From Acetatifactor muris (lineage in GTDB: Bacteria; Bacillota; Clostridia; Lachnospirales; Lachnospiraceae): a stretch of 64,000 bases of DNA. Positions 25,978 to 35,194 of the stretch are shown one piece after another. Position numbers and translations under genes: made by a program. Location of the stretch: assembly GCF_024623325.1 (NCBI RefSeq), contig NZ_JANJZD010000001.1:186001-250000 (forward strand), read 5' to 3'. Numbering within the stretch: the first letter of the stretch is position 1; each line of letters opens with the position of its first letter. The notes under the pieces are model-generated. The model made no database searches. It was not told the DNA's origin and worked only from the letters and a program-made list of their open reading frames with translations.

Positions 25978-28125
25978 TCAGTTCCAATTCATTAAGCCGT
26001 AGCCCTTGATACAGGAGTAATTGACGGGGTAGCTCTTTATCTTGCAGGCGTCGCCGGAATTGCCCTCGACGGTATAGACGCGCTCCCCGTCCGTCCCGAT
26101 AACAAGCCCTACATGGTCTGCGCTCCCGTCCCCGTCCCAGTCGAAAAAGATAGCGTCGCCGGGGGCGATATTCTCATAGCCCCTCGCGCCCCATTGCCCG
26201 CGTGACTGGAACCAGGGTACGCCCTGTGACTGGCACCCGGCAAAGCGCGGCTCGCTTTTCCCGGCTTGATTGTAGCACCATGAAACAAAACAGGCGCACC
26301 ATTCCACGCGGCTGTTAAATCCGTACCAGCTCCAAAAGGGTCGCCCGCCTACGTTGCCGACTTGCCGCTTCGCAAGGTCTACAACGGCGGTGTTGCCGGG
26401 GCGTGTGCCGTTTACAAGCTGTACGCCGCTTAAATCCTCGGACGCGCCCATATCGGGGGAGCCGCCGCCGAAAATCAGCGGCTTGTTTCCGCTTGTTTCC
26501 AGATAGACGCGGTACATTTCAAGCTGCTGTGGCGTTAGAAGTTCCTCCGCAATCTCGGAAATGGGCTTGTTCGTCAGCTTCACGTTGAGGATATGGTACT
26601 CGTAGGGTACTTCCTCGCTGGTCGTTTCCCCTGTTTCCGGGTCTGTGCTTGTTTCTGTGCGGTAGCGGATTTCCGTTTCTTCCGTCAGCGTCAAAGTGTA
26701 CTGCATGGCAAAGACGCGGTTTAGTTCTGCCTGTGCGCTCTGCGGGGTGTAGGTCTGTAAAAGGGCGGTGAGGTAGGACGCTAACTCATGGGGGTTATGC
26801 CCGATACTGTCAAGGTCATAGCGGTATTCGTCATAGCCGGGGTGGGTGCTTTCGATATTGTCAATCTGCTGCTGAAGCTCGTTTTCCTTTGCGGCGTAAT
26901 TATTTTCCGTCGCCACAAGGTCGCTGTCCTCCGACGTGTAGGAAGTCCCAAGTATGCCGTTCATCAAGCCGGAGAACATGGAGCCGCAAGAGGAAAGCCC
27001 CGCCGATACCATGATGAATAAGAGCAGCGCGGCAACGGCGATACATACGCCCGCCGGGTGCCGCCCTACAAAAGCGATTGCCTTTTTTGTTTCCTCGGCG
27101 GTCTTTTTTGCCGCCTTGCGGGTGTTCTCTGCGGCTTTCTGCGCCGTTTTTGCGCCGCCTTTCCTTGCCGACTTTGCATACTGCCGCTTGATTTGCTGCT
27201 TCTGCATGAAGCGGGAAAGGGGATTGCCCGCAATCTGCGGATTGTCATGTAGGGATTTATGGTACTGGAAATCCACATTCGCCTTGAACGCCGCTTTCTC
27301 TGCCTTTGCCGCCGCCCGGTAGGGTTTGAGCTTGTGGCTGCGGTAGCCCTCCTTGACTTTCCGCGTCCCGTACTTTGCGCCGCGCTCTGCCAGTTCTTCG
27401 GATTTGTGCGCCCCCTCAACGCCGGAATTGTCCTTTTCAACGGAATGTATCTTGTTGTGGACGAAAATACCCGCTTCCTGTGCGGGGCGGGATAGCGGGT
27501 TATTGTGGGGCTTATTCCTTCCTATGGGCTTTTCCTGTTCCTCAAAATGTAGGCGGGTCTTGCCTTTCCCGGTGGCTTCATCAAAGGTGCGCTCCCGTAC
27601 AAGTTTCTTTTCTTTGGGGATAGCCGCCTTTGCCGCGTCCAGACGGTCGGCTGCTTTGTCCGATTTTCGGATATACCTTTCAAGCTCCGGCGTTGCCCGT
27701 TCCTCGTCGGTAAACTGCAAGCGGGAAGATTTTTCTTTTGCTGTGGCTTCTGCCTGTGCTTTCCTCGCCGCCTTTTTGCTCGCCTTTCTGGTACGCGCCC
27801 CGTCGATACGCTCCAAGACGCGCTCGGCTGCGGCGGTGTCCTGTTCCCGTTCTGCCCCCGGCGCATGGGGAAGCGGCGGCGCGGCGGCTGTGGGCGCGGG
27901 AGCTGCGCCGCCCGGTATGGTCTGCGCTGCCTGTTCCGGCGGCTGCGGTGCTTCGGTCTTTGCAAAGTCCGCGTCCCTTATCCGCTTGCTGATACGTTTC
28001 TTTTTCCCGGTGGCGGCGTTTACCTCGACAGCCCCCTCGCGGGTCATTTTCTGCGTGACTTTCTCACGCGCTCGATACTGTTTTATTTTTCTGTCCCTCC
28101 AATCCGCGCCCTTGCAAGGGCGCAA
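25978..28125 (-). CDS. CHAP-domain cell-wall hydrolase of the conjugation apparatus
   Basis: A 715-residue protein of the CD1108 type. A long basic cytoplasmic region (~1-360) is followed by a membrane span (GVCIAVAALLLFIMVSAGLS), a middle domain, and a C-terminal CHAP amidase/endopeptidase with catalytic Cys in VEWCACFVSWCYN and His in SADHVGLVIG. It would open peptidoglycan for the mating channel. The start is uncertain: the frame begins inside the methylase gene, and GGAGGG near 28095 points to a later start. Confidence 0.85.
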   Translation of the reverse strand: MRPCKGADWRDRKIKQYRAREKVTQKMTREGAVEVNAATGKKKRISKRIRDADFAKTEAPQPPEQAAQTIPGGAAPAPTAAAPPLPHAPGAEREQDTAAAERVLERIDGARTRKASKKAARKAQAEATAKEKSSRLQFTDEERATPELERYIRKSDKAADRLDAAKAAIPKEKKLVRERTFDEATGKGKTRLHFEEQEKPIGRNKPHNNPLSRPAQEAGIFVHNKIHSVEKDNSGVEGAHKSEELAERGAKYGTRKVKEGYRSHKLKPYRAAAKAEKAAFKANVDFQYHKSLHDNPQIAGNPLSRFMQKQQIKRQYAKSARKGGAKTAQKAAENTRKAAKKTAEETKKAIAFVGRHPAGVCIAVAALLLFIMVSAGLSSCGSMFSGLMNGILGTSYTSEDSDLVATENNYAAKENELQQQIDNIESTHPGYDEYRYDLDSIGHNPHELASYLTALLQTYTPQSAQAELNRVFAMQYTLTLTEETEIRYRTETSTDPETGETTSEEVPYEYHILNVKLTNKPISEIAEELLTPQQLEMYRVYLETSGNKPLIFGGGSPDMGASEDLSGVQLVNGTRPGNTAVVDLAKRQVGNVGGRPFWSWYGFNSRVEWCACFVSWCYNQAGKSEPRFAGCQSQGVPWFQSRGQWGARGYENIAPGDAIFFDWDGDGSADHVGLVIGTDGERVYTVEGNSGDACKIKSYPVNYSCIKGYGLMNWN

Positions 28126-29042
28126 TACTCGGCGTTTATCTCAATGCCTATATAATGCCTGTCAAGCTGCCTTGCGGCTGCTCCCGTCGTGCCGCTGCCG
28201 AAAAAGGGGTCAAGCACAACGCCGCCTTTCGGACAGCCCGCCTTGATACAGGTTTCGGCAAGTTTTGGCGGGAACGCGGCGAAATGCCCGCCCTTGTAGG
28301 GTACGGTATTGATAAGCCACACGTCCCGCCTGTTCCGCATGGTCGGCATGAGGGCTTCGTCGTAGTAGCTGCCGCTTCTCGCCCGGTTAAGCCCCTGTAC
28401 TTTCCCCTGTCCGGGTACTTCGTCCGCATATTTCTGTCCCGCGCTGCGCCCGGTGCGGTACCGCGCCGCCGTTGTGGGGGCTAACGGCTCGGCTATGGCG
28501 GCTGCGTCATAGAAATATTTCTTTGACTTCGTAAGCAGAAAGATATGTTCATAGCAGCGGGTAGGGCGGTCTTTCACGCTCTCCGGCATGGGGTTTTCTT
28601 TCTGCCAGATAATGTCGCTCCGTAAATACCACCCGTCAGCGCGTAGGGCAAAAGCTAAAAGCCAAGGGATACCGATTAAGTCCTTTTGTTTGCAGCCGGA
28701 AACGCGGTTGTTTTTTGCAATCTGCTGTCCGTTTCTGCCTTTCGGGTTCTTCGGGTCTGCATGGTAGCCCTTGTTCCCTGTGCCGCAGTAGGTGTCCGCG
28801 ATATTCAGCCAGAGCGTACCGTCAGAACGCAGTACCCGGCGCAGCTCGCGGAAAACCTCGGTCAGCCTGTCAATGTACTGCTCCGGCGTGTCCTCCCGCC
28901 CAATCTGCATATCAAGCCCATAATCCCTAAGCGCATAGTAGGGCGGGCTTGTGACGCAACAGTGTACGCTTTCCTCTGGAAGCTCCCGCAAGGCATAGAG
29001 CGCGTCCCGGTTGATGATGGTGTCAGTTTTCAGCCCGTTCAT
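28083..29042 (-). CDS. Site-specific DNA methyltransferase (N6/N4 type)
   Basis: A 319-residue methylase of the N6_N4_Mtase family. The catalytic motif TSPPYY is at residues 31-36, and the SAM-binding motif near the end reads DPFFGSGTTGAAARQL. Target-recognition sequence lies between. No restriction enzyme is adjacent, so it is solitary, as in related ICEs where it sits between the CHAP protein and VirB4. It may protect the ICE from host restriction. ATGA overlap with VirB4. Confidence 0.9.
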   Translation of the reverse strand: MNGLKTDTIINRDALYALRELPEESVHCCVTSPPYYALRDYGLDMQIGREDTPEQYIDRLTEVFRELRRVLRSDGTLWLNIADTYCGTGNKGYHADPKNPKGRNGQQIAKNNRVSGCKQKDLIGIPWLLAFALRADGWYLRSDIIWQKENPMPESVKDRPTRCYEHIFLLTKSKKYFYDAAAIAEPLAPTTAARYRTGRSAGQKYADEVPGQGKVQGLNRARSGSYYDEALMPTMRNRRDVWLINTVPYKGGHFAAFPPKLAETCIKAGCPKGGVVLDPFFGSGTTGAAARQLDRHYIGIEINAEYCALARARIGGTEK

Positions 29043-31477
29043 GCTTCGCCCACTTCCTCCGGCTTCGTCGTCATTACCCGGTAAAGCTCGGTGTCTTTCG
29101 GGAAGCGGTCTACAAAGGGCAGCACCACGTTCCCGTAGAAGATAAGCCCCTCGCCCGCTTCGGTGTGGGTGACATATTTCATCTGCTGCGGGGAGATGTT
29201 GAGCTGCTTCGCAAGGATAGCCCGGTCGCCCGCCGCCTGATTGAGCATGAGGACAAAATCAGAGTTTTCAAAGATATTCTCCACTTCGCGGGAAGCAAGC
29301 AAATCCTTGACATTCTGCGTAATGGCTGTGGGTATGCCGCCCCATTTTCTGAAACGCTTCCAGATTTCAACGGAATAGGCGGCGGTCTGTTCCTCTTTCA
29401 AGAGAAGATGAAATTCGTCCATAAAATACCGGGTGGATTTCCTTTCTGCCCGGTTGACGGTGACGCGGTTCCATACCTGGTCCTGCACAATGAGCATACC
29501 TAACTTTTTGAGCTGCTTCCCAAGCTGCTTGATGTCAAAGCAGACAAGGCGGTTGTTCAGCTCCACGTTGGTACGGTGGTTGAATACGTTAAGGCTCCCG
29601 GAAACATACAGCTCCAACGCCGCCGCAATACGCGCCGCTTCCGGCTCCGGCTGCTTCAAAAGCTCGTTGTAGAGGTCGCCCAAGATAGGCATTTTCTCCG
29701 GGTCGGGGTCTGCAAGGAAAGGGCGGTACACGTTCCTAACGGCGCGGTCAATGACGGTCTTATCGACGGGCTGCAAGCCCTCCTTGCCGCCTATGACAAG
29801 CTCGCAGAGGGAGAGGATAAAGTCGGATTTCAGCGCAAGGGGGCTGTCGTCCTCGCTGTAATTGAGGTTAATATCCATAGGGTTCACATACTGGGGCTTC
29901 CCGTCAATGCCCTTGCCCGTAGGGGATAAGCGTATCACTTGCCCGTCAAGCCGCTGCACAAGGGAAAAATACTCTGCTTCCGGGTCGCAGATAATTATGT
30001 CGTCGTCGGTAATGAGGAAAGCGTTTGTCATTTCCCGTTTGGCGGCAAAGGATTTCCCGCTTCCCGGCGTACCCAAGATTAAGCCGTTGGGGTTCTTTAG
30101 CTGCTTGCGGTCGCAGAGTATCATGTTGTTACTAAGGGCGTTTAAGCCGTAGTACAAAGCCGCGCCCGTCTGGAAAAGCTCCTGTGTGATAAAGGGGATA
30201 AAGATAGCGGTGCTTGACGTGGTAAGCCCTCTTTGAATGGGGATAAGGTTCTCCCCAAGCGGTACAGAGGACATAAGCCCCGCTTCCTGTTGGTAGTCAA
30301 GGCGGGTTAAGGCGCAGTTGTTCTTCTGTGCAATGCCCGCCGCCGCGAATACGTCATTTTCCAGTTTCCGCTTCGTGTCCGCCATGTTCACCACAAGGAA
30401 CGTCAAGAGGAACATTCTTTCATTCCGGCTCTGCAAGTCCTGTAAGAGATTCTTCGCTTCGCTGCCGAAAGTGGCAAGGTCGGACGGTATAATATCCATG
30501 TCATAGCCGCTGCGTACCGCTTTCTTCTGTTCCTCGATTTTCATTTTGTCAAGGTCGGTAATCTTGCGCTTGATTGTCTTTATGGCTTCGGTCTGGTCGA
30601 TACTGTGGATATGCAGATTGACGATAACGCCCGTTTCCAAGTCCAGAATGTCAGATAAGATACGGTCGTTTAATTCCGGCGCAAGGATTTCAAGGAATGA
30701 AACCGCGCCGATTTTGCGCCCCATGCGGAAATAACGCCCCTCGCCAAAACGGAAAGAGGACGGGGCGATAAAGTCCTTTGTGGAAAGCCCGGACGGGGCA
30801 AGCCATGAAAAATCAAAGGCAAACTGCCCGCCCTCCGGGTGGAAAATGCCATGCAGCATTTTAAGGCGTTCATAGCCTGTCATGGGGCGGGCAGACACGC
30901 CCAAGAGCTTAAAGTTGTTGAGTACGTCCGTTTCGATACGGGCAAGGCGGGATTTCGCCGCGCCCAGACTGTCGGCTTCAATGGCAAAGGTGATATATTT
31001 TGCTTTGACAAGCCCGTTGTTGCCCTTTGCAAGCTGGTTTTTCAGCATATCCCGGTATTCTGTGCGGATAGAATTGAAAGCGTCCTCCTGTGCCGGGATA
31101 TTGACCGCCTTTTCCGCTTCGCCGCGCTGCGTCCCTTGATTGATGAAAGAAAGCTGCACCGAAACGGAAGCGTCAAAGTAGTTGAGGAAGTCGCACCAGT
31201 TCTCAAAAATGGCGGTCTTGTCGTCTGCCTGTGCAAGCTGATAGTTAATATCTTCAAAGGCGACGGTCTTTGAGTATTTCCGTCCCGTAACCTTGCAGAT
31301 ACCGTCCGGGTACATCTGGATATAGGGGATTGTCTGCTGCGCGGTGTGGGCTTTCCCGTCGCCCTTTGCCTGTCTGATGATTTCCGCAATCTGCTTTTTC
31401 TCGGCGCGGGTGAGCTTGCGGGGCGGGTTAGGCTTTGTGCTTCCCGCCGCGCTGTTTCTTCGTGTTTCCTTTTGCAA
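29039..31477 (-). CDS. VirB4-type conjugation ATPase
   Basis: An 812-residue secretion ATPase. Walker A reads LGTPGSGKSFAAKREM, Walker B DDDIIICDPEAEYF, and a later conserved YFMDEFHLLL. The start is taken as a TTG nine bases after AGGAGG; a longer frame would put that site inside the gene. It energises assembly of the mating channel at the membrane. It overlaps PrgI by 50 bp, as is common in this operon type. Confidence 0.92.
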   Translation of the reverse strand: MQKETRRNSAAGSTKPNPPRKLTRAEKKQIAEIIRQAKGDGKAHTAQQTIPYIQMYPDGICKVTGRKYSKTVAFEDINYQLAQADDKTAIFENWCDFLNYFDASVSVQLSFINQGTQRGEAEKAVNIPAQEDAFNSIRTEYRDMLKNQLAKGNNGLVKAKYITFAIEADSLGAAKSRLARIETDVLNNFKLLGVSARPMTGYERLKMLHGIFHPEGGQFAFDFSWLAPSGLSTKDFIAPSSFRFGEGRYFRMGRKIGAVSFLEILAPELNDRILSDILDLETGVIVNLHIHSIDQTEAIKTIKRKITDLDKMKIEEQKKAVRSGYDMDIIPSDLATFGSEAKNLLQDLQSRNERMFLLTFLVVNMADTKRKLENDVFAAAGIAQKNNCALTRLDYQQEAGLMSSVPLGENLIPIQRGLTTSSTAIFIPFITQELFQTGAALYYGLNALSNNMILCDRKQLKNPNGLILGTPGSGKSFAAKREMTNAFLITDDDIIICDPEAEYFSLVQRLDGQVIRLSPTGKGIDGKPQYVNPMDINLNYSEDDSPLALKSDFILSLCELVIGGKEGLQPVDKTVIDRAVRNVYRPFLADPDPEKMPILGDLYNELLKQPEPEAARIAAALELYVSGSLNVFNHRTNVELNNRLVCFDIKQLGKQLKKLGMLIVQDQVWNRVTVNRAERKSTRYFMDEFHLLLKEEQTAAYSVEIWKRFRKWGGIPTAITQNVKDLLASREVENIFENSDFVLMLNQAAGDRAILAKQLNISPQQMKYVTHTEAGEGLIFYGNVVLPFVDRFPKDTELYRVMTTKPEEVGEA

Positions 31478-31829
31478 TCGCTGATACCTCCTTTTCAAGT
31501 TTTCTCTGCCGTTCTAAGACGGAATAAAAGTTGTCTGTCCTGTATGGTCGTTCTTTGGGGGCTATGAATTTTGTCCGTATGATGTTCTTCACCACCACTT
31601 CAAGGGGCTGTCCATGCTTCTCATACATGGCAAAGAGGAAACAGGGCAGCATGACGGCAATCATAGCCATAGACGCAAGGCTTGTGCCTGTGCTGTCTTT
31701 GAGCAGAAAGAAAAGCGGCAAGCCGAACAGGAGAGCCGCCGCAAAACATACAATCTGCCGTTTGGTAAGGTTGAAAGCTACTTTTGTCTTGACTTTGGAT
31801 AAGTCTTTGGGTACGGGTACATACGCCAA
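31428..31829 (-). CDS. PrgI family membrane protein
   Basis: A 133-residue protein beginning AYVPVPKDLSKVKTKVAFN, the PrgI signature. Two adjacent membrane spans (IVCFAAALLFGLPLFFLL and SMAMIAVMLPCFLFAMY) and a basic cytoplasmic end follow. TTG start behind AGGAGG. PrgI is the VirB3-like partner of VirB4. Confidence 0.88.
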   Translation of the reverse strand: MAYVPVPKDLSKVKTKVAFNLTKRQIVCFAAALLFGLPLFFLLKDSTGTSLASMAMIAVMLPCFLFAMYEKHGQPLEVVVKNIIRTKFIAPKERPYRTDNFYSVLERQRKLEKEVSAIAKGNTKKQRGGKHKA

Positions 31830-31941
31830 GTGAAAACCTCCTTTCTCTGGGTTTGGTGTTGCTGTAATTTTCCATAAGGGTAATCAAGGCAAAGGTCAAT
31901 CTATGCCCTTTGCCCGCCCGTATTATATGGGGGTTATCCGC

Positions 31942-32000
31942 GTCAAGGTCGGGTCGTATTTTCGCCGCTTCGCTCTGAAAATCTCCACCCTGCCCTTGAC
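31942..32000. repeat. GTCAAG-bounded ~60 bp module, copy 1
   Basis: Bounded by GTCAAGG and CTTGAC, with CGGGTCGTATTTTCGCCGC and CTCTGAAAATCTCCACCCT inside. The same module is at 56909-56971 and, reversed, 59928-59990 in element D. Non-coding, between PrgI and VirB6. Confidence 0.7.
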
Positions 32001-32006
32001 ACGCCG

Positions 32007-32876
32007 CTAATGCGCGGAGAATATCGACTTCGCCAGTGCGCCGGATTTGAACAGGGAGAAACAGAGGATAACGGTATAGGCTGCAAGGGAGAATATCGCG
32101 CTGTGCAGATTGTCCGCTATTATCATGTTGTTTACCAGAACCGCGTAAATGCCGACGCATATCATAATGAGGAAGCCTTGAAAACCGATAGCGAACAGGG
32201 ATTTTAGGTAGTTGTTTCCTATCTGCCCCCATTCCCGGTTCGTCATAGTTGCAAACGGGATAGGCGATACCGAACAGTAAAGGTAAATTTCTATCATGCG
32301 CCCGTAGAGGATAACGGTTATCAGTACGGACATGATTTTCATGCACAAGCTCACAAGGCTTGTTTCCATGACAAGTAAGAGCAGTTCGGGGATTTCCATA
32401 GCGTCAAGCCCGCTCTGCATGGAAGCAAGGGCGGCGGCAACATCAATCTCTGTGCTGCCGCCGATTACCCCCGCCGCGCCGGAAACAACGTGCTGCGCCA
32501 TATCGAACACCGCCATAGTAATGTCAAAGGTGTGCGTCACAAGGTAGACTGCCACAAACGCCTTGAACACCCACTTGAAGAACATGGAAGTGTCAACGTC
32601 GTGCATATTGTTCTTTTCCGTTACCATGCTGATAAGCTCATAGCATAGGACGTAGGTAATGACAAGCCCCGCAATGGGTACGATTACATTTTCACTAAGG
32701 GTCTGTATCATGGAGAATATATTTGCGTTCCACCCTTGCGGGGTCTGCCCTACCTCTGCGGCGATAGTGCCGACTTTTTCGTTTACGTCCCCGAACATAG
32801 TTGACAGATTACCGTTTATGGCTCCTATGAGGATTTCCTTTATCCATTCGTTAATCGCGTCAAGTATGCTCTGCAT
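32007..32876 (-). CDS. VirB6/TrbL-like membrane protein
   Basis: A 289-residue polytopic membrane protein. There is an amphipathic N-terminus (MQSILDAINEWIKEILI), then about six hydrophobic spans, for example VPIAGLVITYVLCYELISM and GFLIMICVGIYAVLVNNMII. It fits the VirB6-like subunit placed after Maff2 in CTn2/Tn1549-type operons and would line the inner-membrane channel. Confidence 0.85.
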   Translation of the reverse strand: MQSILDAINEWIKEILIGAINGNLSTMFGDVNEKVGTIAAEVGQTPQGWNANIFSMIQTLSENVIVPIAGLVITYVLCYELISMVTEKNNMHDVDTSMFFKWVFKAFVAVYLVTHTFDITMAVFDMAQHVVSGAAGVIGGSTEIDVAAALASMQSGLDAMEIPELLLLVMETSLVSLCMKIMSVLITVILYGRMIEIYLYCSVSPIPFATMTNREWGQIGNNYLKSLFAIGFQGFLIMICVGIYAVLVNNMIIADNLHSAIFSLAAYTVILCFSLFKSGALAKSIFSAH

Positions 32877-32895
32877 AAGCCTTTACCCGCGCTTC

Positions 32896-32980
32896 TTAAC
32901 CGAACAAGCCGGAAAGCAGCGGTACAAGGGTCATGCCGATAAGGGCAACGCCGCCGCCCGCCATAAGCTGTGTTATCCCC
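32896..32980 (-). pseudogene. 3' half of the Maff2 gene
   Basis: Reads GITQLMAGGGVALIGMTLVP then LLSGLFG and stop, the C-terminal half of Maff2, a ~70-residue two-span pilin-like membrane protein. It has no start. The 5' half is at 54671-54802. The break marks a 21.7 kb insertion. Confidence 0.88.
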
Positions 32981-33073
32981 AATTAGTAGGAACAATACAG
33001 CTTTCTGGCGGGCGGCGGCACGTCAAGAAATATATATGGAGTTTTTAAAGAATCCCCCGGAGCAGGGGAGCGG

Positions 33074-34738
33074 TCAGCCTGTGACCTGCTCCACTTCCGG
33101 TATGGGTTTGAGATTAAAATGAATTTCGATAGAAATGTGTCTTGTCTTATCGCTGTCTATGGTTTCATGGACAACGATTTCTTTAATCAGGCGGTTTAAG
33201 GTGGAAGCGTCCAGTTCGGTGATGTCCTTATATTCCTGTATGGATTCCACCCACTGCCTTGCGTCCACGGCAAGCCGGATTTCATCGGCAAGATGTTTCC
33301 TGCCTTTCTCGACTTTTGCCTTTAATTCCGCCTGTTCCTTCTGTGTCTTTTCCAGAAGGAGATTGAAGTTTTCTTCTGTGATGCGTCCAGCAACCATGTC
33401 CTCATAGAGCCGAAGCACCATTTTTTCCAGCACTTCAATCCGTTCCTCGTCTTTGGCAAGGGTGCGCTCCATCGCTTCCCTCTGGCCTTTTTGTTCGGCT
33501 TCGCAGGTGTTTGTCAGCCGGTCAGCTACCGCTTCACTGTCTGTCAGGGCAGCGGCGGCGCACTCACGGATTTTATTCAGCACAAGGGAATAGAGCGTGT
33601 CAAATTCAATCCGGTGCTGGGTGCAGTGCTGTTTCCCATAGGCATTGTAGGTCTTGCAGGAGAAAATCCGTTTCGGGTACTTCTCATGTGTGGTGCGGAT
33701 GGTGAGGGCTTTCCCGCACTCCCCGCATTTTATCAGCCCTGCAAAGAGGTTGATTTCCCCGGACTGTCCCGGTCGCTGGCGGGATTTCAGCTTTTCCTGC
33801 ACGATGGCAAAACTCTTTTTGTCTACCAGCGGTTCGTGCGTCCCCTCCACTATAATCCAGTCCTCCGGCTTCTTATCCCGGATAGTGCCGATTTTAAAGC
33901 GGTACTCGGTCTTTTGGGAAGCGATTGCGCCGGTGTAGACGGGATTCATCAGGATTTCCTTAATCACGGTGAAGTCCCAGACGTATTTCCCGTTTTCCGG
34001 GTCTTTCTTTTCCCATTTGGTGCGGATGTTCCGGTGCCCCCGCTTCCGGTTCCACCATGTGGGGCAGGGGTGCTTTTCTTCCTCCAGCCTGCGCCGGATG
34101 TAATTGGGGCCGTGGCCGTCCAGCGCATACCCGAAAATCAGCCGGACAACCGGGGCGGTTTCTTCATCTACCAGCAGGCGGTTCTTATTCTCCGGGTCTT
34201 TCCGGTAGCCGAAAGGGGCAAGACAGCCGGTAAACTGGCCTTTCTGCGCTTTCAGGACATAGGAAGAATGGACTTTCTTGGAAATATCCTTGCTGTACAT
34301 CTCATTCAGGATATTTTTGAAGGGCGCAATGTCGTTGTTGTCCCGCATGGTGTCGATACCGTCATTCATGGCGATGTAGCGCACGCCGTTCCGTGGGAAG
34401 AAGTCCTCAATAAGCTGCCCGGTCTGCAAGTAGTTCCTGCCCAGCCTTGATAAATCCTTTGTGATAACAAGGTTTATCTGCTTCCGCTCGATAGCTTTCA
34501 ACATCCGTTTTAGGTCGGGGCGTTCCATGTTCAGGCCGGTGAAGCCGTCGTCCTGATAGACTGCCGCAACCTCCCATCCCTGCTTTTCGCAGAACTTTTC
34601 AAGCATATCCCGCTGGTTTGCGATGCTGGCACTCTCGCCCTGAAGGTCATCGTCTTTCGAGATCCTGCAATAAATAGCTGCCCGGAAACTCCCGGCGAGG
34701 AGTGCATCCATTCCTGTATATTCCATTGTGTTCATCAT
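33074..34738 (-). CDS. Large serine recombinase of unit E
   Basis: A 554-residue recombinase: IYCRISKDDD with catalytic Ser27, [11 protein letters not shown], a recombinase domain, a zinc ribbon (CGECGKALTI...CKTYNAYGKQHC) and a C-terminal coiled coil. Its 3' end is 93 bp from the insertion edge, the normal place for the enzyme that made the insertion. A short accessory gene precedes it. Confidence 0.92.
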   Translation of the reverse strand: MMNTMEYTGMDALLAGSFRAAIYCRISKDDDLQGESASIANQRDMLEKFCEKQGWEVAAVYQDDGFTGLNMERPDLKRMLKAIERKQINLVITKDLSRLGRNYLQTGQLIEDFFPRNGVRYIAMNDGIDTMRDNNDIAPFKNILNEMYSKDISKKVHSSYVLKAQKGQFTGCLAPFGYRKDPENKNRLLVDEETAPVVRLIFGYALDGHGPNYIRRRLEEEKHPCPTWWNRKRGHRNIRTKWEKKDPENGKYVWDFTVIKEILMNPVYTGAIASQKTEYRFKIGTIRDKKPEDWIIVEGTHEPLVDKKSFAIVQEKLKSRQRPGQSGEINLFAGLIKCGECGKALTIRTTHEKYPKRIFSCKTYNAYGKQHCTQHRIEFDTLYSLVLNKIRECAAAALTDSEAVADRLTNTCEAEQKGQREAMERTLAKDEERIEVLEKMVLRLYEDMVAGRITEENFNLLLEKTQKEQAELKAKVEKGRKHLADEIRLAVDARQWVESIQEYKDITELDASTLNRLIKEIVVHETIDSDKTRHISIEIHFNLKPIPEVEQVTG

Positions 34739-34744
34739 AACCGT

Positions 34745-34942
34745 TTACCCGCACAATCCAGACGGAACACGGTCACATGGAACCTCGTCTTTATTATATC
34801 TCATTTCTTGTGTTTTGGCAAGATATTCTTTATCTATTTTTCTGGTGTGTTTCTGTGCGATAAGGCTCACGAAAACGTCCGTAGCGTCCAGTTCGCCGTC
34901 AAATACTGTAGTAACATGAATCTCTGTTTTATTTTTCGCCAT
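34745..34942 (-). CDS. Small recombinase-associated protein
   Basis: A 65-residue protein (MAKNKTEIHVTTVFDGELDA) behind GGAGG, ending six bases before the recombinase start. The word TEIHVTTVFDGELDATDVF resembles small proteins that precede serine recombinases. Probably an accessory factor; not a clear TnpW. Confidence 0.65.
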   Translation of the reverse strand: MAKNKTEIHVTTVFDGELDATDVFVSLIAQKHTRKIDKEYLAKTQEMRYNKDEVPCDRVPSGLCG

Positions 34943-35194
34943 AGGCAGTTGTCCTCCATACATGAAAACAGCCAGACAGGGAAGGCCGGCAACGAAGTCC
35001 GGCAACGGGCTTCAAAAAACCTTGAAACTAATCCTTGTCTGGCGGTTGGGTTATTTTATACTTTTCTTCTATTTTTCTGTTGCTTTGGTTGTTAAAATGG
35101 AGAAAAGCCAATAGTTACGGGATTTTCCCCGGCAACCGGCTCGGCAACGGGGTAGCAACGAAGTGTGCAACGGGCTGTCATTCGCCGGATTTTT

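Noticed and set aside
27353-28246. A 297-codon + strand frame opposite the CHAP protein
   Set aside because: Antisense shadow; the minus strand has CHAP and membrane motifs and matching operon context.
33491-34450. A 319-codon + strand frame
   Set aside because: It is fully antisense to the unit E recombinase, whose domains are complete. GC-rich coding sequence produces such open shadows.
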